This document shows positions 1-11,675 of a stretch of DNA of 64,000 bases, in pieces. Within the stretch, counting starts at the first letter, position 1; each line of letters opens with the position of its first letter. Source of the DNA: Monoplex corrugatus (taxonomy: Eukaryota > Mollusca > Gastropoda > Littorinimorpha > Ranellidae); assembly GCA_030674185.1 (NCBI GenBank), contig CM060307.1, positions 44,871,181-44,935,180 on the forward strand, read 5' to 3'. The notes beneath the pieces were generated by a model. The model saw nothing but the letters and a program-made list of their open reading frames with translations. It searched no databases and had not been told where the DNA came from. Made by a program: the position numbers and the translations under genes.

Positions 1-1105
1 TTAAAATGCTTGATTTATCTTTCACCAGAGGGGGTTAAATTTCCATTTACTAGACTAAAATGCTTCAGTTATGGGGGCAAAGCCCCCAGACCCCCACCAG
101 TGTGCCTATGCGGCCCCCTGGACCCCCAGCATTTTTTTTTCCTTGAAACACATTGTTGCTTGAATGGATTGCCTGAATTTATATAAAGGTGGACAAGTTG
201 GGGTGTACCATTCTGATCTATCTTTTTAATTGTGGCTCATACTTTTTTGGGAGCACCTATCTAATTTCAAATGATGTAGCCCTAGGGCTAATTTTGTTAC
301 CTGGTTAACAGAGCTTGTGCAACAGTGACGCGCACACGTTTTTATTTTTGATAAGCTGTGCAAAACCCGTTTTGCTGCAACGCTTCTTGTTATATGTTTA
401 CTCATTTAAAATGGTATAAACTGATCAGTGACAAAAATACCAGTGTTGTAGAAACCATTATGGAACATTTTTCTTATGCAGTGTTTGTAGTGTCTTCAAA
501 TATCTGTGCTACAGTTTACTTACAAAAGCTCTGCCTGTCTGTATCTGAATTACCAGATTGCACAAACTTGTCTTTTTTTTTTTTTTTAATTCTACTTTGA
601 GAAGAGCATACCCCGTACTCTCTCCCATTGAGGAGAGGAGAAACACTCTTAGCTTGATCACCCCTTTTTAAAAAAAATTTTTTTTTTATAATCAATCCTG
701 GATCATTTTAAGCCCAGATTTCTTGTAGTGTGACATGTACTATGTGTCACAAAGTTCTGTTCAGTCAAATTGCATCTTAGTTAGACTTGAGTATTGTTTT
801 GTGGCTGGAAAAGGTGTTGGTGCAGATGTCTGTGCCAGTAGTTATGAATGTTTTGTTATGTGTGGGGAATGTTCAGGGTTGAGCGAGGTAAAGCGTCCAA
901 CTCCAACCTCCAACAGGGCTTTGCCCTGTGCTCCATAAAGGCCTAGTCAGCCCCTGGACCATGGCTCATTCAAAAGGATTTGACCTTGGACTGTTCTGAT
1001 CTGGAAATGGCTGCTGTTGCACATTTCAAACTTTCTACTTTTTCTATTGCTATGTGGCTGCCCAAAATTATCATATGCATTAAGAAGAGTGCAAATATGG
1101 GGGGG

Positions 1106-1199
1106 GCACTTAAGTGGCACATTGAAACTAAAATAATGGAAGGTACAGATGGGCACTTGTGTGGCACACTGAAACTAAAATAATGGATGGTACAGATGG
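1106..1199. repeat. 46-bp tandem duplication
   Basis: Two copies of a 46-bp unit, beginning GCACTT at 1106 and 1152 and ending GGTACAGATGG, lie head to tail with few differences. Confidence 0.8.
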
Positions 1200-1235
1200 A
1201 ATTGTGATGTCCTCAGGACAAATTTTTAAAGATTA

Positions 1236-1600
1236 AAAGGTAAAAATGCTCCAGTTATAGGGGGCTTCATCACCCTGATCTCCATCTGGGGTTTCCATCA
1301 GCCTCCAGAATCCTGTCCTTTCCTCCCTTACCAGTTTTTTTCCCTTCAAATTCTATGCCTGGTAGTAAAATCTTGTCATGTTTCCAAGAACATAAAAAAA
1401 AAATTTGCTCAGACTTTATAGAGTGAAAGGCAAAAATGCGCCGGTTTCATGGCCCCCCTCCCCAGATCTCCACCTGGGGTTTTCATCAGCCCTCTCACCC
1501 CGGAACCCTTGTCCTTTCCTCCTTTTTTCAGTTTTTTTTCTCTCTCCCAAATCCTATGCTTGGTAGTGAAATACATCGTATATCCAAGAACATTCAGAAA
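1236..1600. repeat. Diverged tandem duplication of about 200 bp
   Basis: Two diverged copies share the order: AAAATGC followed by a C/G-rich stretch, ATCTCCA, CTGGGGTTT, CATCAGCC, CCTTTCCTCC, a T-rich tract, CCTATGC or CTATGCC, TGGTAGT and CCAAGAACAT. The first copy is 1236-1392 and the second about 1430-1593. The start of this unit resembles bases 50-150, so it is likely a dispersed repeat. Confidence 0.6.
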
Positions 1601-2299
1601 ATTTTCGTTCAACTATGCCAAAGCATTCTAACTGATGGAAGCAATGTCATTAAAATGCTGAATTCCCATAGCAACCATAACACACAAAACGTTTTTTGCA
1701 CAAAGAAAACAAAAACTTGAAACATGTCATTTCGTAAGTGTACAAATATCTTGCTCACTAGTGGATCGGTACTGCAAAAGTGAAAAGGAGGCTGACTAAA
1801 TGTAGGCATTGCAGATGACCTTTGAACTTGACCTACCTTGTACTTGGAAGCATGTCATCTGAACCATTGGAATAGTTTCCGCATTGCCTTCACAGAATCG
1901 TTTGTTTTCTAGGTCAGCAATGGTGGGAAAATTTCCAGGTAATCAAGGTCATTGGTTTTGGATACAGATGAACTCTTGTACTGTAATCAAGCAAGTAAAA
2001 TGGTCAATATAGTGCGATTCTCAAAAACAAATGGCATCTCATCATCTGCATAGCGGAAATTGTCCGTGAGACATTCACTGAAAATATATTGTTTAAGTTT
2101 ATGAAACGAATCTAAAAATAATGATGCAATGGTTTGTGAAATAAACAGTTCTTGAAATTCTCCTGATGCCTTGTTACCAGTACTGTAATTATGTCGATTA
2201 GGGGCATGAATCCTGTAAAACTTTCGAGTACATACAGGTTTGTTTGGTGGTTGTTCCTATTAGCTGTTTATTAATTTTAAGAAAAGAACATATGCATGT

Positions 2300-2334
2300 A
2301 TTATTATTATTATTAATTATTATTATTATTATTA
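2300..2334. repeat. (TTA)n microsatellite
   Basis: An imperfect run of TTA/ATT triplets lies just outside the end of the solo LTR at 2473. Confidence 0.8.
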
Positions 2335-2472
2335 ACATTTTGATGGGAGGTAACATTCTCACTTTTCTGCTGCACATTTCCAATTGTACATCAATGTACG
2401 TCTGTGAGTGGGTGGTTTTTATATAAGCAGCATCTTTGAAAATAGCCTGTTCCATTTGCGCTGATGCATATG

Positions 2473-3728
2473 TGATGGTGTGGTGGTAAGGGTGAAGGCA
2501 GAAGAGCGCAGATGGTAAGGCAGCCTGACAAAAACGACTCGGGGAAGGCAGAGCTGATGTTTCTCTCTTTATTCCGACCCAACCGTTCACGACCAGACCA
2601 GAGGAGAAAGGCATGCATGGCACTCGCACTCGTCTGCTTATATACTCGGCATGTGAACTGCATTGACGGCACCGCGAGCCCGCAGGCCAATCAACTGTCT
2701 GGGGCCCCTTACGGGGCCAGATTTGTGTTTCTTCGTGCAAGCGTAGCAGTGCTTATCTTGTGGTCCGCATAACAAGTATCATCATATTGTATATCAGACA
2801 ATTCTACACAGCACACAGATTGTTGTGGTCTACATCATTTTGCACAACATTCACATAGATCGAAACTATAAGTGATTTTAGTCAATGTTTACACTTTGCT
2901 GAAAGGGATTTTAGCTGTATTTTTACGTATTTAATCAATCAATCTTTATCCATGAAAAATATCAAACAAATGAGTAAATATTCGATAACCAGTAAGTTCA
3001 TGTGGACATACCTTGAATAGGTAAATCAATCTCTCGGTGCAGAAATTGATCAGTGAACAGGCAATAGAAAACAAATGATCCTAATTTGGACACGCACAGT
3101 TCGACCACAATATGGAATGCCAAGATCTCTTCTAATACTTTTCTGCTTAGCAATATTTTATTGCAGTATCAGTTCTTTTTATAAAAGGAGCAATAATGTT
3201 AATGTAATTATGTATCTAAGTCAGATTTTTAAATATTAAGAATTTGATTCTACATCCCGGCAAGATGGCGGTTTGCCGCACTTTGACTTGGCCTGAACTT
3301 TCTTTAATGCAAGCTTAATATCTAATGATTAAAGGTGTGATGTGGTTCAAATGAAAGATTAGAATACCAACATTCTAATCGTGATCTTAAAATTTCCACA
3401 ATTCATTTCATTATTTTACTAATTTCCGATTATCATCATGGCTCACTGGTTGGAAATTTGAATAGTACCGAATGATCGGACAACAAAATTGTTGATTTCA
3501 GGAAAATGAAGGGAAAATTTCGTCTTGAGGACATTTCCTATAAGAAATACATACATACATTTCTGCTAAATTAGAATGCACAAGTTACTCATTTCTTAGC
3601 TTTTAAGGTTGAAATAATAGAATTTCTTAATATTTTTGAGAACCGCTGAACCAGGGGAGTTAACTGTACTCAAAATCGTTTGAGAAGAAAAGACTTCTGC
3701 TACACACCGTTGGGTTTGCACGGCTACA
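2473..3728 (-). mobile_element. Solo LTR (family also at 57701-58986), minus orientation
   Basis: Read on the minus strand this 1256-bp block starts TGTAGCC (3728) and ends CACCATCA (2473), so it has the TG...CA ends of an LTR. It aligns along its whole length with the plus-strand copy at 57701-58986. Four-base flanks CATG and CATA could be a decayed target duplication. Near its 3' end it has TATATAA (2639-2645 on the plus strand as TTATATA) and, about 70 bp on, AATAAA (plus-strand TTTATT at 2568), which fits a U3/R/U5 arrangement. No gag, pol, primer-binding site or second LTR lies next to it, hence a solo LTR. The superfamily cannot be told from the LTR alone. Confidence 0.75.
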
Positions 3729-4919
3729 CATGTGATAGAGGAGGTCTAAAATGATCATGGCATAAGCTGGCACACACCCCTGTGTGTGGGCAATACTTCA
3801 GATCCTACTTAACCAATGGATTTTTGTTGTATCTTTGTTAAAATTTAAGCTACATTGCAGTGAAAACACTAATAGCCCCTTTGTATAAACTGACCTTGTT
3901 CCACAATCACAAACTGACAAAGCATGGCCTGTACTTGTTAACTACCATGATAAAATTGTTACCATCAACCCAACTTGTCTATTCATCCTCCACCCCAGAC
4001 ATATGCCTACATCTGCCCACCATGTCTCCATCATCCAAAAACTTCCCATACATCCTCTACAAACGTTGCCTCAACATTTTGACTTGCCTCTTAAAAATGT
4101 TCCTTCAAATTGTCTTATTGTCTTCCACTTCTGAAATTTCATTAATCTCTGATGCAGGAAAAAGCCCCAAACACTTTACATCTTGTGCTGTAGGAGTCTG
4201 CGCAGTGTTACTTTTGAGTTGGTACCAGAGTTTGATTGGTGATGACTTTCGTGGTCCTTTTTTTTTTTCCTTCTTCCACTAACCGTTCATTTTTCAGTAA
4301 AATGACTAAGAGTATGATGACCATTCATGAAGATATGATTTTTAAAATGCCTGAGGACTTGCTTCTCTAGAAGCATAATTCTTGTTGTGGCATTACCTGC
4401 CATCCACATGAGGCTTTGTACATTTGGTGCTGGTCATTGCTTTGTTCCAGTCTGGAGTTCCTACTCCATTTTGCACTTCTTGAAGTAGGTTCATGGAGTC
4501 AGTTTGGATGCAGGCTTGGCGGTTGTTGGTTTTTTTTTGTATATTGAAGATGAGCATGTGTGGTGGCCTCAGTTTCCATTGTTAGACTACAGGTGGTACA
4601 TATGCATGTTCTTTATATATGGTGTCTATGCTCATTTGAAGAGTGGTTTATTGGTGATATAGCCGTCCATGTACAGGGTAATTTTATCATCAGGCCTTTA
4701 TCAACTGTGGTTTTGCCGATTTTTTTGTTTGATAGTTTTTGTCTATTAGTTCTTTATAATATTTTCGCTATTTTCCCTATTCTTTTGTCTCTTCATCAGA
4801 TAACATACGATACTGAATCCACAACGCATATACTGAATAGAATCTTCCGAGTCTGTCCTATTCATGATTTTGAATTAAAGTTTAAGTTCTCGGCAACCAT
4901 CGGTATAGCTTTACATTTT
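3729..4919. other. No gene seen
   Basis: AT-rich sequence with open frames that lack any recognisable domain. The hydrophobic frames at 3860-4282 and 4560-5081 reflect T-rich composition. Confidence 0.4.
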
Positions 4920-4924
4920 TTCAT

Positions 4925-5050
4925 GATTAACCTTTTCTTGACTAACCGGGAGCCGCTGCCGCGAAAAAGTTCCCTCCTGCCGTACTGTACCCTAGTGCCG
5001 GTAAGGCATCTGTTCTCTACAGACTCGCTGGCCATATTGCGACGGTCAAG
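4925..5050. promoter_or_regulatory. CpG-bearing possible first exon or promoter
   Basis: Base composition changes abruptly: this block has many CG dinucleotides inside AT-rich surroundings. On the plus strand TGCCG is followed by GTAAGG at 5001, a fair splice donor, so it could be a first exon of the plus-strand gene ending at 12029. On the minus strand an ATG at 5035 opens 56 codons in a reasonable start context. Either strand is possible and neither is proven. Confidence 0.25.
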
Positions 5051-5186
5051 TTATGAAAAATTCTGGCAGCTTTCACTGTAAAGAATATCGGGAACAACTA
5101 CCAGTACATTTTAGCAGAAGGTTTTAGCTAGATACTAGGCATGGGAATTCACGAGTTATTGTAAACTTTACCATCTAAGTTGACTT

Positions 5187-5187
<1 letters not shown>

Positions 5188-5254
<67 letters not shown>
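5188..5254. repeat. (CT)n microsatellite
   Basis: An uninterrupted 67-bp CT run is followed by TGTGTGTGAGAGAGG. Serine-leucine open frames over it are artefacts of the repeat. Confidence 0.95.
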
Positions 5255-5256
<2 letters not shown>

Positions 5257-7059
5257 GTCTGTGTGTGTGAGAGAGGGGGGGAGGGGAGAGGTTTCAAAGT
5301 TTCCTTTAGACTTCAGTACAGCACAGTACAGTTACTACTGGGATGTGAGCATCGTCTTAACTACTGGGACGTGAGCATGCGTCTGGTTTGTACTTCGTGA
5401 CCTACATTGTTGTCGTAATGGTGCGTATAAGTGTTGGAATTTCTTATTTGAAAATAGTATGCTCGCAAAGATAATGTTTTGAGCTTTGTGGTAATATCAA
5501 ACACTTTGCCATTAATCATTCTTTAGAAGCTGTAAAATAGAAAAGTAGTTAAAAAAGAAAAGAAAAAGTGCGTCAGCAGGAAAGAAAACAACGCTGATAG
5601 CCCAGCAGCTGGGAACTTGCCGCGGTGCGCACTGGCCGTCATGAAAGACAAAGTGATGCATAGTTGCTTTTTATGTCCCTGTTTCTTCATCCAAGTCTTT
5701 ATTCTACTGCCATTTCTACTTGGATGCAACCTTGTGTGTTTTGTTTGATGAATCTTCTATCGAAGCATACCAAGTTCATCAAGATGAATTCTCGGAATAA
5801 ATTCCCTGTGCATTTATGCCAGATATTGTGATAGGGATGTAAAGTGATTGTGCATAAACCCTTATTTGTTTATCCTTGTTGATCTGTGACTGAAACAACT
5901 TGAGTTGCATTGTAGTGAAAGGTATATCTTTTGCAATGTCCAATGAAACGTTTGAAAAATACTATTTAAAAGGTTATCCTTTTTAGGTCACAGTAATCAC
6001 CACTAAATACTTGGGTTTACTTAACAGATTATTAAAAATTCATATCGGTGTCTAAAGTCACATAGAACTTGACTGCATGAAATGGCGCACACGGATCATG
6101 GGTACTTTCATTTGGGATGCTGATTTCATTCAGCTGACTGCTTCGGGGTAATCTTGAACTGCATTTTGTTCTTAGTTCACAAGAGGAAAGGATTAGGTAG
6201 GGCTTCACCTCAAGAGAAGAAACAAGATAGGGAAATTTTTTCATTACGTGAATCAGAAATGTTTGTTGTGACTTTGAAAACTGCAATTGAATTGTGCTGC
6301 AAGTGTGCTGTGGCAGTGATCCATTTTTCTGTTGTAAGAAAAATAACCTTGTCCTGTTAAGTGAGGAATTTTATGCAATCTCATGTGTAGATTAGATTAT
6401 TTTTCTGCCTCAGAGTTAAAAAGTCTTTTGGCAGATCGGTTTCCTGACTGCTAAAGAAGAAAAGTGTTGCGTTTCTTGAATGAAATAAACTGTTGACCAA
6501 GATTTGCTTTTTTTGTTGTTTTTTTTTTTTGCCTTTTTTCTCACCACTGCTATTTCCCTGCTGGTTATGATTTTTAAATACTGCATGAATGCGAGTTTAT
6601 TATGTCACTTTACCTGTCTTTTAAAATCTTAAAATATTTGTAATTCTTAAATGTATGCAGGTGTATTATATCATTTTAAGAATTACTTCTACTTGTTTTA
6701 TTTATTAATTGAAATGCACTAAACATGTTCTTAGTCAAAGTGATGTCTGAAATTAACATTTGATTACAGATCTGTATCGTATCTCACTGAAGCAATAGCT
6801 GGCAGCACTCGGCTTACCAGCCCCATACCATCAGTTGTCTGACTAATGCGGAAATAGCAGATCCTTTGCATGAGCATTTCCTGTAACTTTTTCCCAATAA
6901 GTCTTGTCTCTATACGCCCTCCAGAGGGAAAGAATATGCCCAAAAATTGGGTAATCAGTACTAATCCAACCTACCTTGGCTTGTCCTTCCCATTACTGCA
7001 ACTAACCCTTCTGGGCTTTGACCTTCTATCAACCCAAGATTTCAAAGTGAATTCGAAAA
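5255..7059. other. No gene seen
   Basis: AT-rich sequence without a recognisable domain. A short CG-richer patch at 5570-5660 is unexplained. Confidence 0.4.
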
Positions 7060-8215
7060 ACATCTGAAAGTGACTCCTTCTTTAGGACTCTGTATCTGTC
7101 CCCATATGGAAAAGGCGTGTATAAATTTAGCGGTTGTTAACGACTTCTCGAAGTTTCCAGATAATCCACCATGGACCTTGAAAACACTGAAGGTTTGTTT
7201 TGATCTTGCTTCCTTCCGTAAAGACAATACCAGTGCGCTGGCATACAAATCGTTTTATGCGGAACAGTGAGAAGTCTCCATCATCCCACAGAATCTTCAC
7301 TGCCTTTTGCTCTGAAATTCCCAATTGAGCATTTTCAAAACATATTCCATCTGAAAGTTTCGCTGAACTGACTGCTTTGGTTTTGACACTAAAAATGGTG
7401 TCTAAATCGAAACAACAGATTTTCTCATTTTTTCCTTTCCGCTTTGCAGGCAATTGCTTGCCGAAACATTAGTCACCCTGAACTTGTGAAGTTCTTCGAA
7501 CTGTGTTCTACTTTTACAAACGAAGGTTACAGGATTGTTTTTGCCAGGATTCTTGACCCTGTTGGTATTTGGAGGCAATGAAAATGCTGACTGCCTGGCC
7601 AAGAATGCTACAATGGAAAAGATGTCCAAGTCCTTGATCCCTTACACAGATATCGAATCGAAAGTACACAGGTTACGTGACAAATGTATGGCAGGAGGAT
7701 TGGAATGAATAGACAGATTACAAACTTTTCCAAATTCGCCCTAGCCTGAAAGAAATTCTCCCATCTGCTGCAGGAAACTGTAAGAAACATTTTCCCATCT
7801 GCTGCAGGAAACTGTAAGAAAGAGATAGTGTTATGTAGGTTACACACAGGTCACACATCCTACACTCGCTCGTACCTTTTGAAAAATGAAGAAGCACCAT
7901 GGTGTGTTCTGTATGATGAGCCATTGAGCATCAGACACCTCCTCGATTGCTGAGACAAAGCACTACTTGGCGGACCCCTTAAAGAAGCTCTTCCGAGACA
8001 TCCCTCCTGATGCAATTTTCCGTTTTTTATAAGAGATCAATAGATTTCACCTGATGTGATTTTACGTCTTGTTTTTCTTTAATGGCATTTTAGATTGCAA
8101 GGTTAACGGTGAGCATGGTTTTTAACTCTTTTTTTTTTTTTTCTTCTTCTTCTTCTTGGTGTTAGCCCTGATACAGCTCTAGTAGTTGGCTGGGCTATAA
8201 GCAAAATGAACTGAA
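7060..8215 (+). mobile_element. Degenerate LINE fragment with RNase H region and 3' end
   Basis: Several broken plus-strand frames together read like the part of an I/Jockey-type LINE after the reverse transcriptase. PPWTLKTLKVCFDLASFRKD near 7170 resembles the PPW linker before RNase H. AELTALVLTL near 7360 and GNENADCLAKNATMEK near 7575 resemble RNase H motifs. The 3' end reads GGCTGGGCTATAAGCAAAATGAACT near 8190, a tail also found at 11228-11270 and, diverged, at 17550-17585. Many stops and frameshifts show it is dead. A second copy of the same region is at 16640-17590. Confidence 0.6.
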
Positions 8216-8703
8216 CCTTCTTCCTCTTGTTTCCATTCTCTTCTGTATTCCTCTTTTCCTTTTTCCCTGACCCCTTTGGGCACTAGTGGTTTGATACTCG
8301 CTCCTCCTCCCTTCCCCCCTTCCTTTCTGGGATCAGACTTTGGATCTGCCAGGGGATTAGCTGATCTTGGCTTTCTCCCATCATGTTCAGCTTCTCTCCC
8401 ATTTGCTGGATTGCAGTCTCCTTCTAGACTGATCAAAGCTGGAGGCTTCTCAGCACTCGGACTTCTTGGTATTATCCTTTGAGGTGATGAGATCGGGAGC
8501 CCATGTAGGTCAGTTCTAAGTCAGGGCATCTGGTCCCTCTTCCAGAAATCTGGCACATGAAATCATTCGGAACTGGAGGTGGTTTCCTAATGCTTCAGAA
8601 CTTAACCTTTAGAACACTACATTTTTCCATGACTTTTCTCTGTCCCCGCATTCTTTTTCTGGGAGCAAAAAACTTGAGCACCTACTCGTTTAGAATTGTT
8701 ATA

Positions 8704-8965
8704 ACTTTGTTTGTATTGTATGCAGAGACTTGATTTCTTTGTATACTAATAAAATAATGGATGAGGAATGTTTTCATATAATGCGTTATGTTATGCATGC
8801 ATGTTTTGACATTGGAAAAAAAACATGCTGACTCAGTTTTATTCACTGTGAGTGGAATTCTATTGTATGCAGAGACTTGATTTTTTTGTATACTACTAAA
8901 ATAACGGATGAGGAATGTTTTCATATAATGCATTATGTTCTGCATGCATGTTTTGACATTGTGGA
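8704..8965. repeat. Tandem duplication, period about 148 bp, inside the piggyBac element
   Basis: The string beginning TGTATGCAGAGACTTGATTT recurs about 148 bp later and continues through ATGAGGAATGTTTTCATATA and GCATGCATGTTTTGACATTG. Copy 1 lies about 8716-8817 and copy 2 about 8863-8963. Confidence 0.8.
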
Positions 8966-9005
8966 GTTCTGCTTCTCCTCTCTCCTCCTTCACCTGACTG
9001 GCATA

Positions 9006-9308
9006 TCAATTCGTTTCTGTCAAAAACAAATTGATGATTTCATCTGTCATAAACAAACGAAAAAGTTTTCCCTCAGAAATGCCATCAGGTATCTCCTTGG
9101 GACCAGAAGTTTCGGTGAAATCGGTCAGCCATGAATGTTCATACCGGCTTGGAACATCGCCGTCACTTTCGCTTGAAACACTATCATTGTCACCAACATC
9201 AGATACCATCACTTCGCCGTCAATTTCAGCTTGTGTGAAGCCTTCAAACTCAGAGTATGAATCGTAGGAGAATTCGTACAACAATTTTTCTAAATCAACC
9301 TCCGCCAT
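9006..9308 (-). pseudogene. piggyBac transposase, N-terminal fragment
   Basis: The frame opens at ATG 9308 (MAEVDLEKLL) and runs 100 codons. It shows the acidic N-terminus usual in PGBD-type transposases (EIDGEV, SDVGDNDS, SSESDGD), then HSWLTDF and FMTDEIINLFLTETN. Family members continue with NRYA; here the codon after ETN is TGA and the next residues read YA, so an arginine codon CGA has probably become TGA by CpG decay. Only about 15 more residues can be followed before the duplicated non-coding block. The catalytic aspartate domain is missing. Confidence 0.75.
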
Positions 9309-9559
9309 TTTGGTGTTTTGAAAATCCGCAAAAAAATTGATGTTCACACTTCAAAAATTCAATACCGCGTGTTGAATTGAAGTGTTACTATTAATTATTA
9401 GTAACAGAGTGTTTATGAACTGGGAATTTTGAACACCCTTTGCTTGGCAACACAGTGCGCCTGCAGATGCAGGGGAAATAATCTGTTCGGCAACACAGTG
9501 CGCCTACAGCGTGCTAAAGGTTAAAGACGCATCCTAATGAACAAGTATGTCCTGATTTG

Positions 9560-10000
9560 CACAGACTTCACCATGGTTGCACATGACCTCTGCCTAATAT
9601 GTTCCAGCAAAGGTCAACATTCTGGCAAACACTATTTTGAGTTCTAGCAAAAAATTTGTTCACAGAATGAATTTTGGACTTGTGTTCGATCATTGGTCAA
9701 AACCGCAAGTGGACATTTTCATGACTGGGTTCAGTCACCGCCTTCCACTGTACATGTCCATGGTTGTAGACCCAGGAGATGGGTGGTTGAAGCCCTCTTT
9801 AGTTTGTGGAAGGGCCTGAACACACACAAATTTCCCCTGGATAGGGAAGGTTCTAAGGAAGAGTATGAAGATGCTTCTACGCTTATTTTCATGGTTTCCA
9901 GACCATGTCTTCACTCTCCTGATGCGCCTCCGGTATCAATTCCTGCTCTAATAAGGCCTGGCATTCCTAATGGAAATTTAGCCCTTTTTACCTTCTAGCC
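9560..10000 (+). mobile_element. DIRS-like retroelement fragment (end of RT/RNase H region)
   Basis: Plus-strand frames 9637-9819 and 9693-9998 read VDIFMTGFSHRLPLYMSMV and then, after a frameshift, VVEALFSLWKGLNTHKFP. This follows the order VDLFATRxNxxLPxYVSPxPDP then AxDALSxxWxxLxxYAFPP that ends the RNase H region in DIRS-type (tyrosine-recombinase) retroelements. The fragment starts directly beyond the piggyBac end at 9524. It has no intact frame. The DIRS assignment comes from remembered motif order only. Confidence 0.45.
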
Positions 10001-10375
10001 TTGCTTTTGTGTGGAATGCTCTTTCCTTGTAAGGCGCATCGGAAAGTGCTTTTGACCGTTCAGTCTCGCATTGGGCATGAAGTGTGTATACTTTCACAGT
10101 GGTTGAGGTGGCAAAGATGGTGTGGTGATCTACAATTATCCAATTGTATGGGTTATTTTTACACTGAAGTATCGGGTTTTATGGGTTATTTTTCATCTCT
10201 GTGGGTGATACAGCAGCAGTCTGTACCACAATCACTCATTTAGGAGGACTTTGTTTTCAGATGATCCTGTCCTGCGAGATCCTGTGTGAGATTCAACCTT
10301 AAAAGAGGCAAGGGCTCTATGCTAGGTCCAAGCCTGGAATTTTTTTTATTTTTTATTATTATTCCCTATTATTCC

Positions 10376-10696
10376 TCAGTGCTTCATGACAGAACGAGAT
10401 TTGGCCGTTTTTGCAACTGAGGTCCCACAAGATACAGTAGGGGACTTCCTTGATTTCTTTGCATACATAAATCCCTCCGACCCCTGGTTTCCAGACAAGC
10501 AAAATCTCTCCCCCTTAGCTTCCTCGGTGTGCAGAATCTGAGAAGGTTCATGATGCAGCATACTGTCACTCACCTGGGACTTGTATCCAGTTCTATCTGG
10601 GGATGTCTCCGGACTGCATGAAGACGGTTCCAGAGAGATTGCATCCTTGGTAGTGCTATGCCATTTCTGAAAAGTCCACTTATTTGTCTTTGCCAT
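10376..10696 (-). other. Unrecognised 106-aa frame followed by an A-rich tail
   Basis: A minus-strand frame starts at ATG 10696 (MAKTNKWTFQKWHSTTKD) and ends at 10376. It is polar, with no domain I recognise. After the stop the minus strand reads into AATAATAATAAAAAATAAAAAAAA (10335-10365), an A-rich end that would fit a retroposed copy. Upstream, at 10695-10785, a short duplication (ATCCATCCTGTTGTT, twice) is present. It may be a retropseudogene, a LINE ORF1 or chance. Confidence 0.25.
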
Positions 10697-10933
10697 CGGT
10701 ATTGTTAGTCATCCATCCTGTTGTTGCTATTTTGTAATCGTAAACATTATCCATCCTGTTGTTTCTATTTTGCATTAGTGAGACACAATATATATAGCAT
10801 GTATAATTAAAAAGGATTCCCCCCAGAATTAAGAGTTATAAACATGGCTAATGTGTCTCACTCCAATTACTGCCCATCCTCCACCCCTGTGGGATAGTTC
10901 ACAGTGAGTGTCTGTCATGGGTTGCCCTTGTAG

Positions 10934-11052
10934 AGGAAGTTGCAGGACATATGACGATGCAGCTATTGATAACAATTTCTGCATTAGGCAGACAAGTATT
11001 GGTACAGAGCAAGGAAGCCAAGTGCTGCTGGCTGTTGCATTGGTGGGACATG
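10934..11052 (+). CDS. Candidate internal exon, plus-strand gene
   Basis: A 119-bp block sits between a fair acceptor (TTGCCCTTGTAG) and a good donor (GACATG then GTATGT). Two frames stay open. One reads AAIDNNFCIRQTSIGTEQGS then QVLLAVALVGHG. The other reads MTMQLLITISALGRQ and would join phase 0 to the terminal exon at 11676. No domain is recognised, so it is listed only as a candidate. Confidence 0.3.
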
Positions 11053-11215
11053 GTATGTTTAGTAAATGTGATTTTTAAGAGAAAAAATGTTACCCCCAAA
11101 AATCTACACAAATTATGTGAAACGCATGAACAGCTTTGATACTGTTATTTTCTCTCTTGATAAAAAATGTAGGGTTGAGGTAAATTCAGATATCTAGGTA
11201 TATTTTGTGGTCCTG

Positions 11216-11275
11216 TTACAAGCTGTATTAGTTGGCTGGGCTATAAAGCAATATGAACTTGAACTGAGGATTTAT
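11216..11275 (+). repeat. LINE 3'-end fragment
   Basis: TTAGTTGGCTGGGCTATAAAG and AATATGAACTTGAACTGA match the 3' end of the LINE relic near 8185-8215. No coding part remains. Confidence 0.5.
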
Positions 11276-11675
11276 GCTCAGTCTTTGTGTGTGTGTGTTA
11301 TGGAGAAAAGTGGCACTTCATTCTCAGGTCACCCCACACCATCCAGGGGTGAAAATTTTTGACGGTTGTTGATGTTCCTAAGAAAAGTGATTGCTTTTGT
11401 CGTAGGGTTTACTTTGATGCTGAAAATGTAAAGGAGGCGCAGTACAGATTACCTGCCCACATTATATATATTACAACCATTGTTTTTGTTTTAGGGTTTA
11501 CAGTAATATTGTAAATGTAATGAGGCCCAGTATACATGTAGATGGATTACCTCTTTTGTGTGATGTTGACTATGATTAAATTGTCATCTGAAATTGCAAT
11601 TGAAGACATTGTTGAGTTTTAAAGACAATTTTTTTGATTGTAATAATTGTCCACATGCCTTTGGGCATTTTTCAG

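Larger units (their letters stand above)
1..2472. other. Non-genic, repeat-bearing stretch
   Basis: No convincing exon was found. The first 150 bases hold a short hairpin-forming GGGGGC/GCCCCC segment followed by C-rich sequence. Related C-rich wording recurs near 1256 and 1446, so these are probably copies of one uncharacterised repeat. Open frames here are short and show no family resemblance. Confidence 0.5.
8602..9524 (-). mobile_element. piggyBac-like element, internally deleted
   Basis: The block is bounded by TTAA at 8602-8605 and 9521-9524, the target site typical of piggyBac elements. Its inverted ends read TTAACCTTTAGAACAC on the left and, reverse-complemented, TTAACCTTTAGCACGC on the right. 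It carries the start of a piggyBac transposase on the minus strand (9006-9308) but is only 923 bp long, so most of the transposase is gone. The CCTTTA ends resemble those of the larger element at 38713-40412. Confidence 0.8.

Noticed and set aside
4560..5081. 173-codon hydrophobic plus-strand protein
   Set aside because: T-rich composition produces the hydrophobicity; there is no domain, and the start has no supporting context. Only the CpG-bearing end is kept as a possible exon.
5180..5400. Serine-leucine-rich frames
   Set aside because: Translations of the CT microsatellite.
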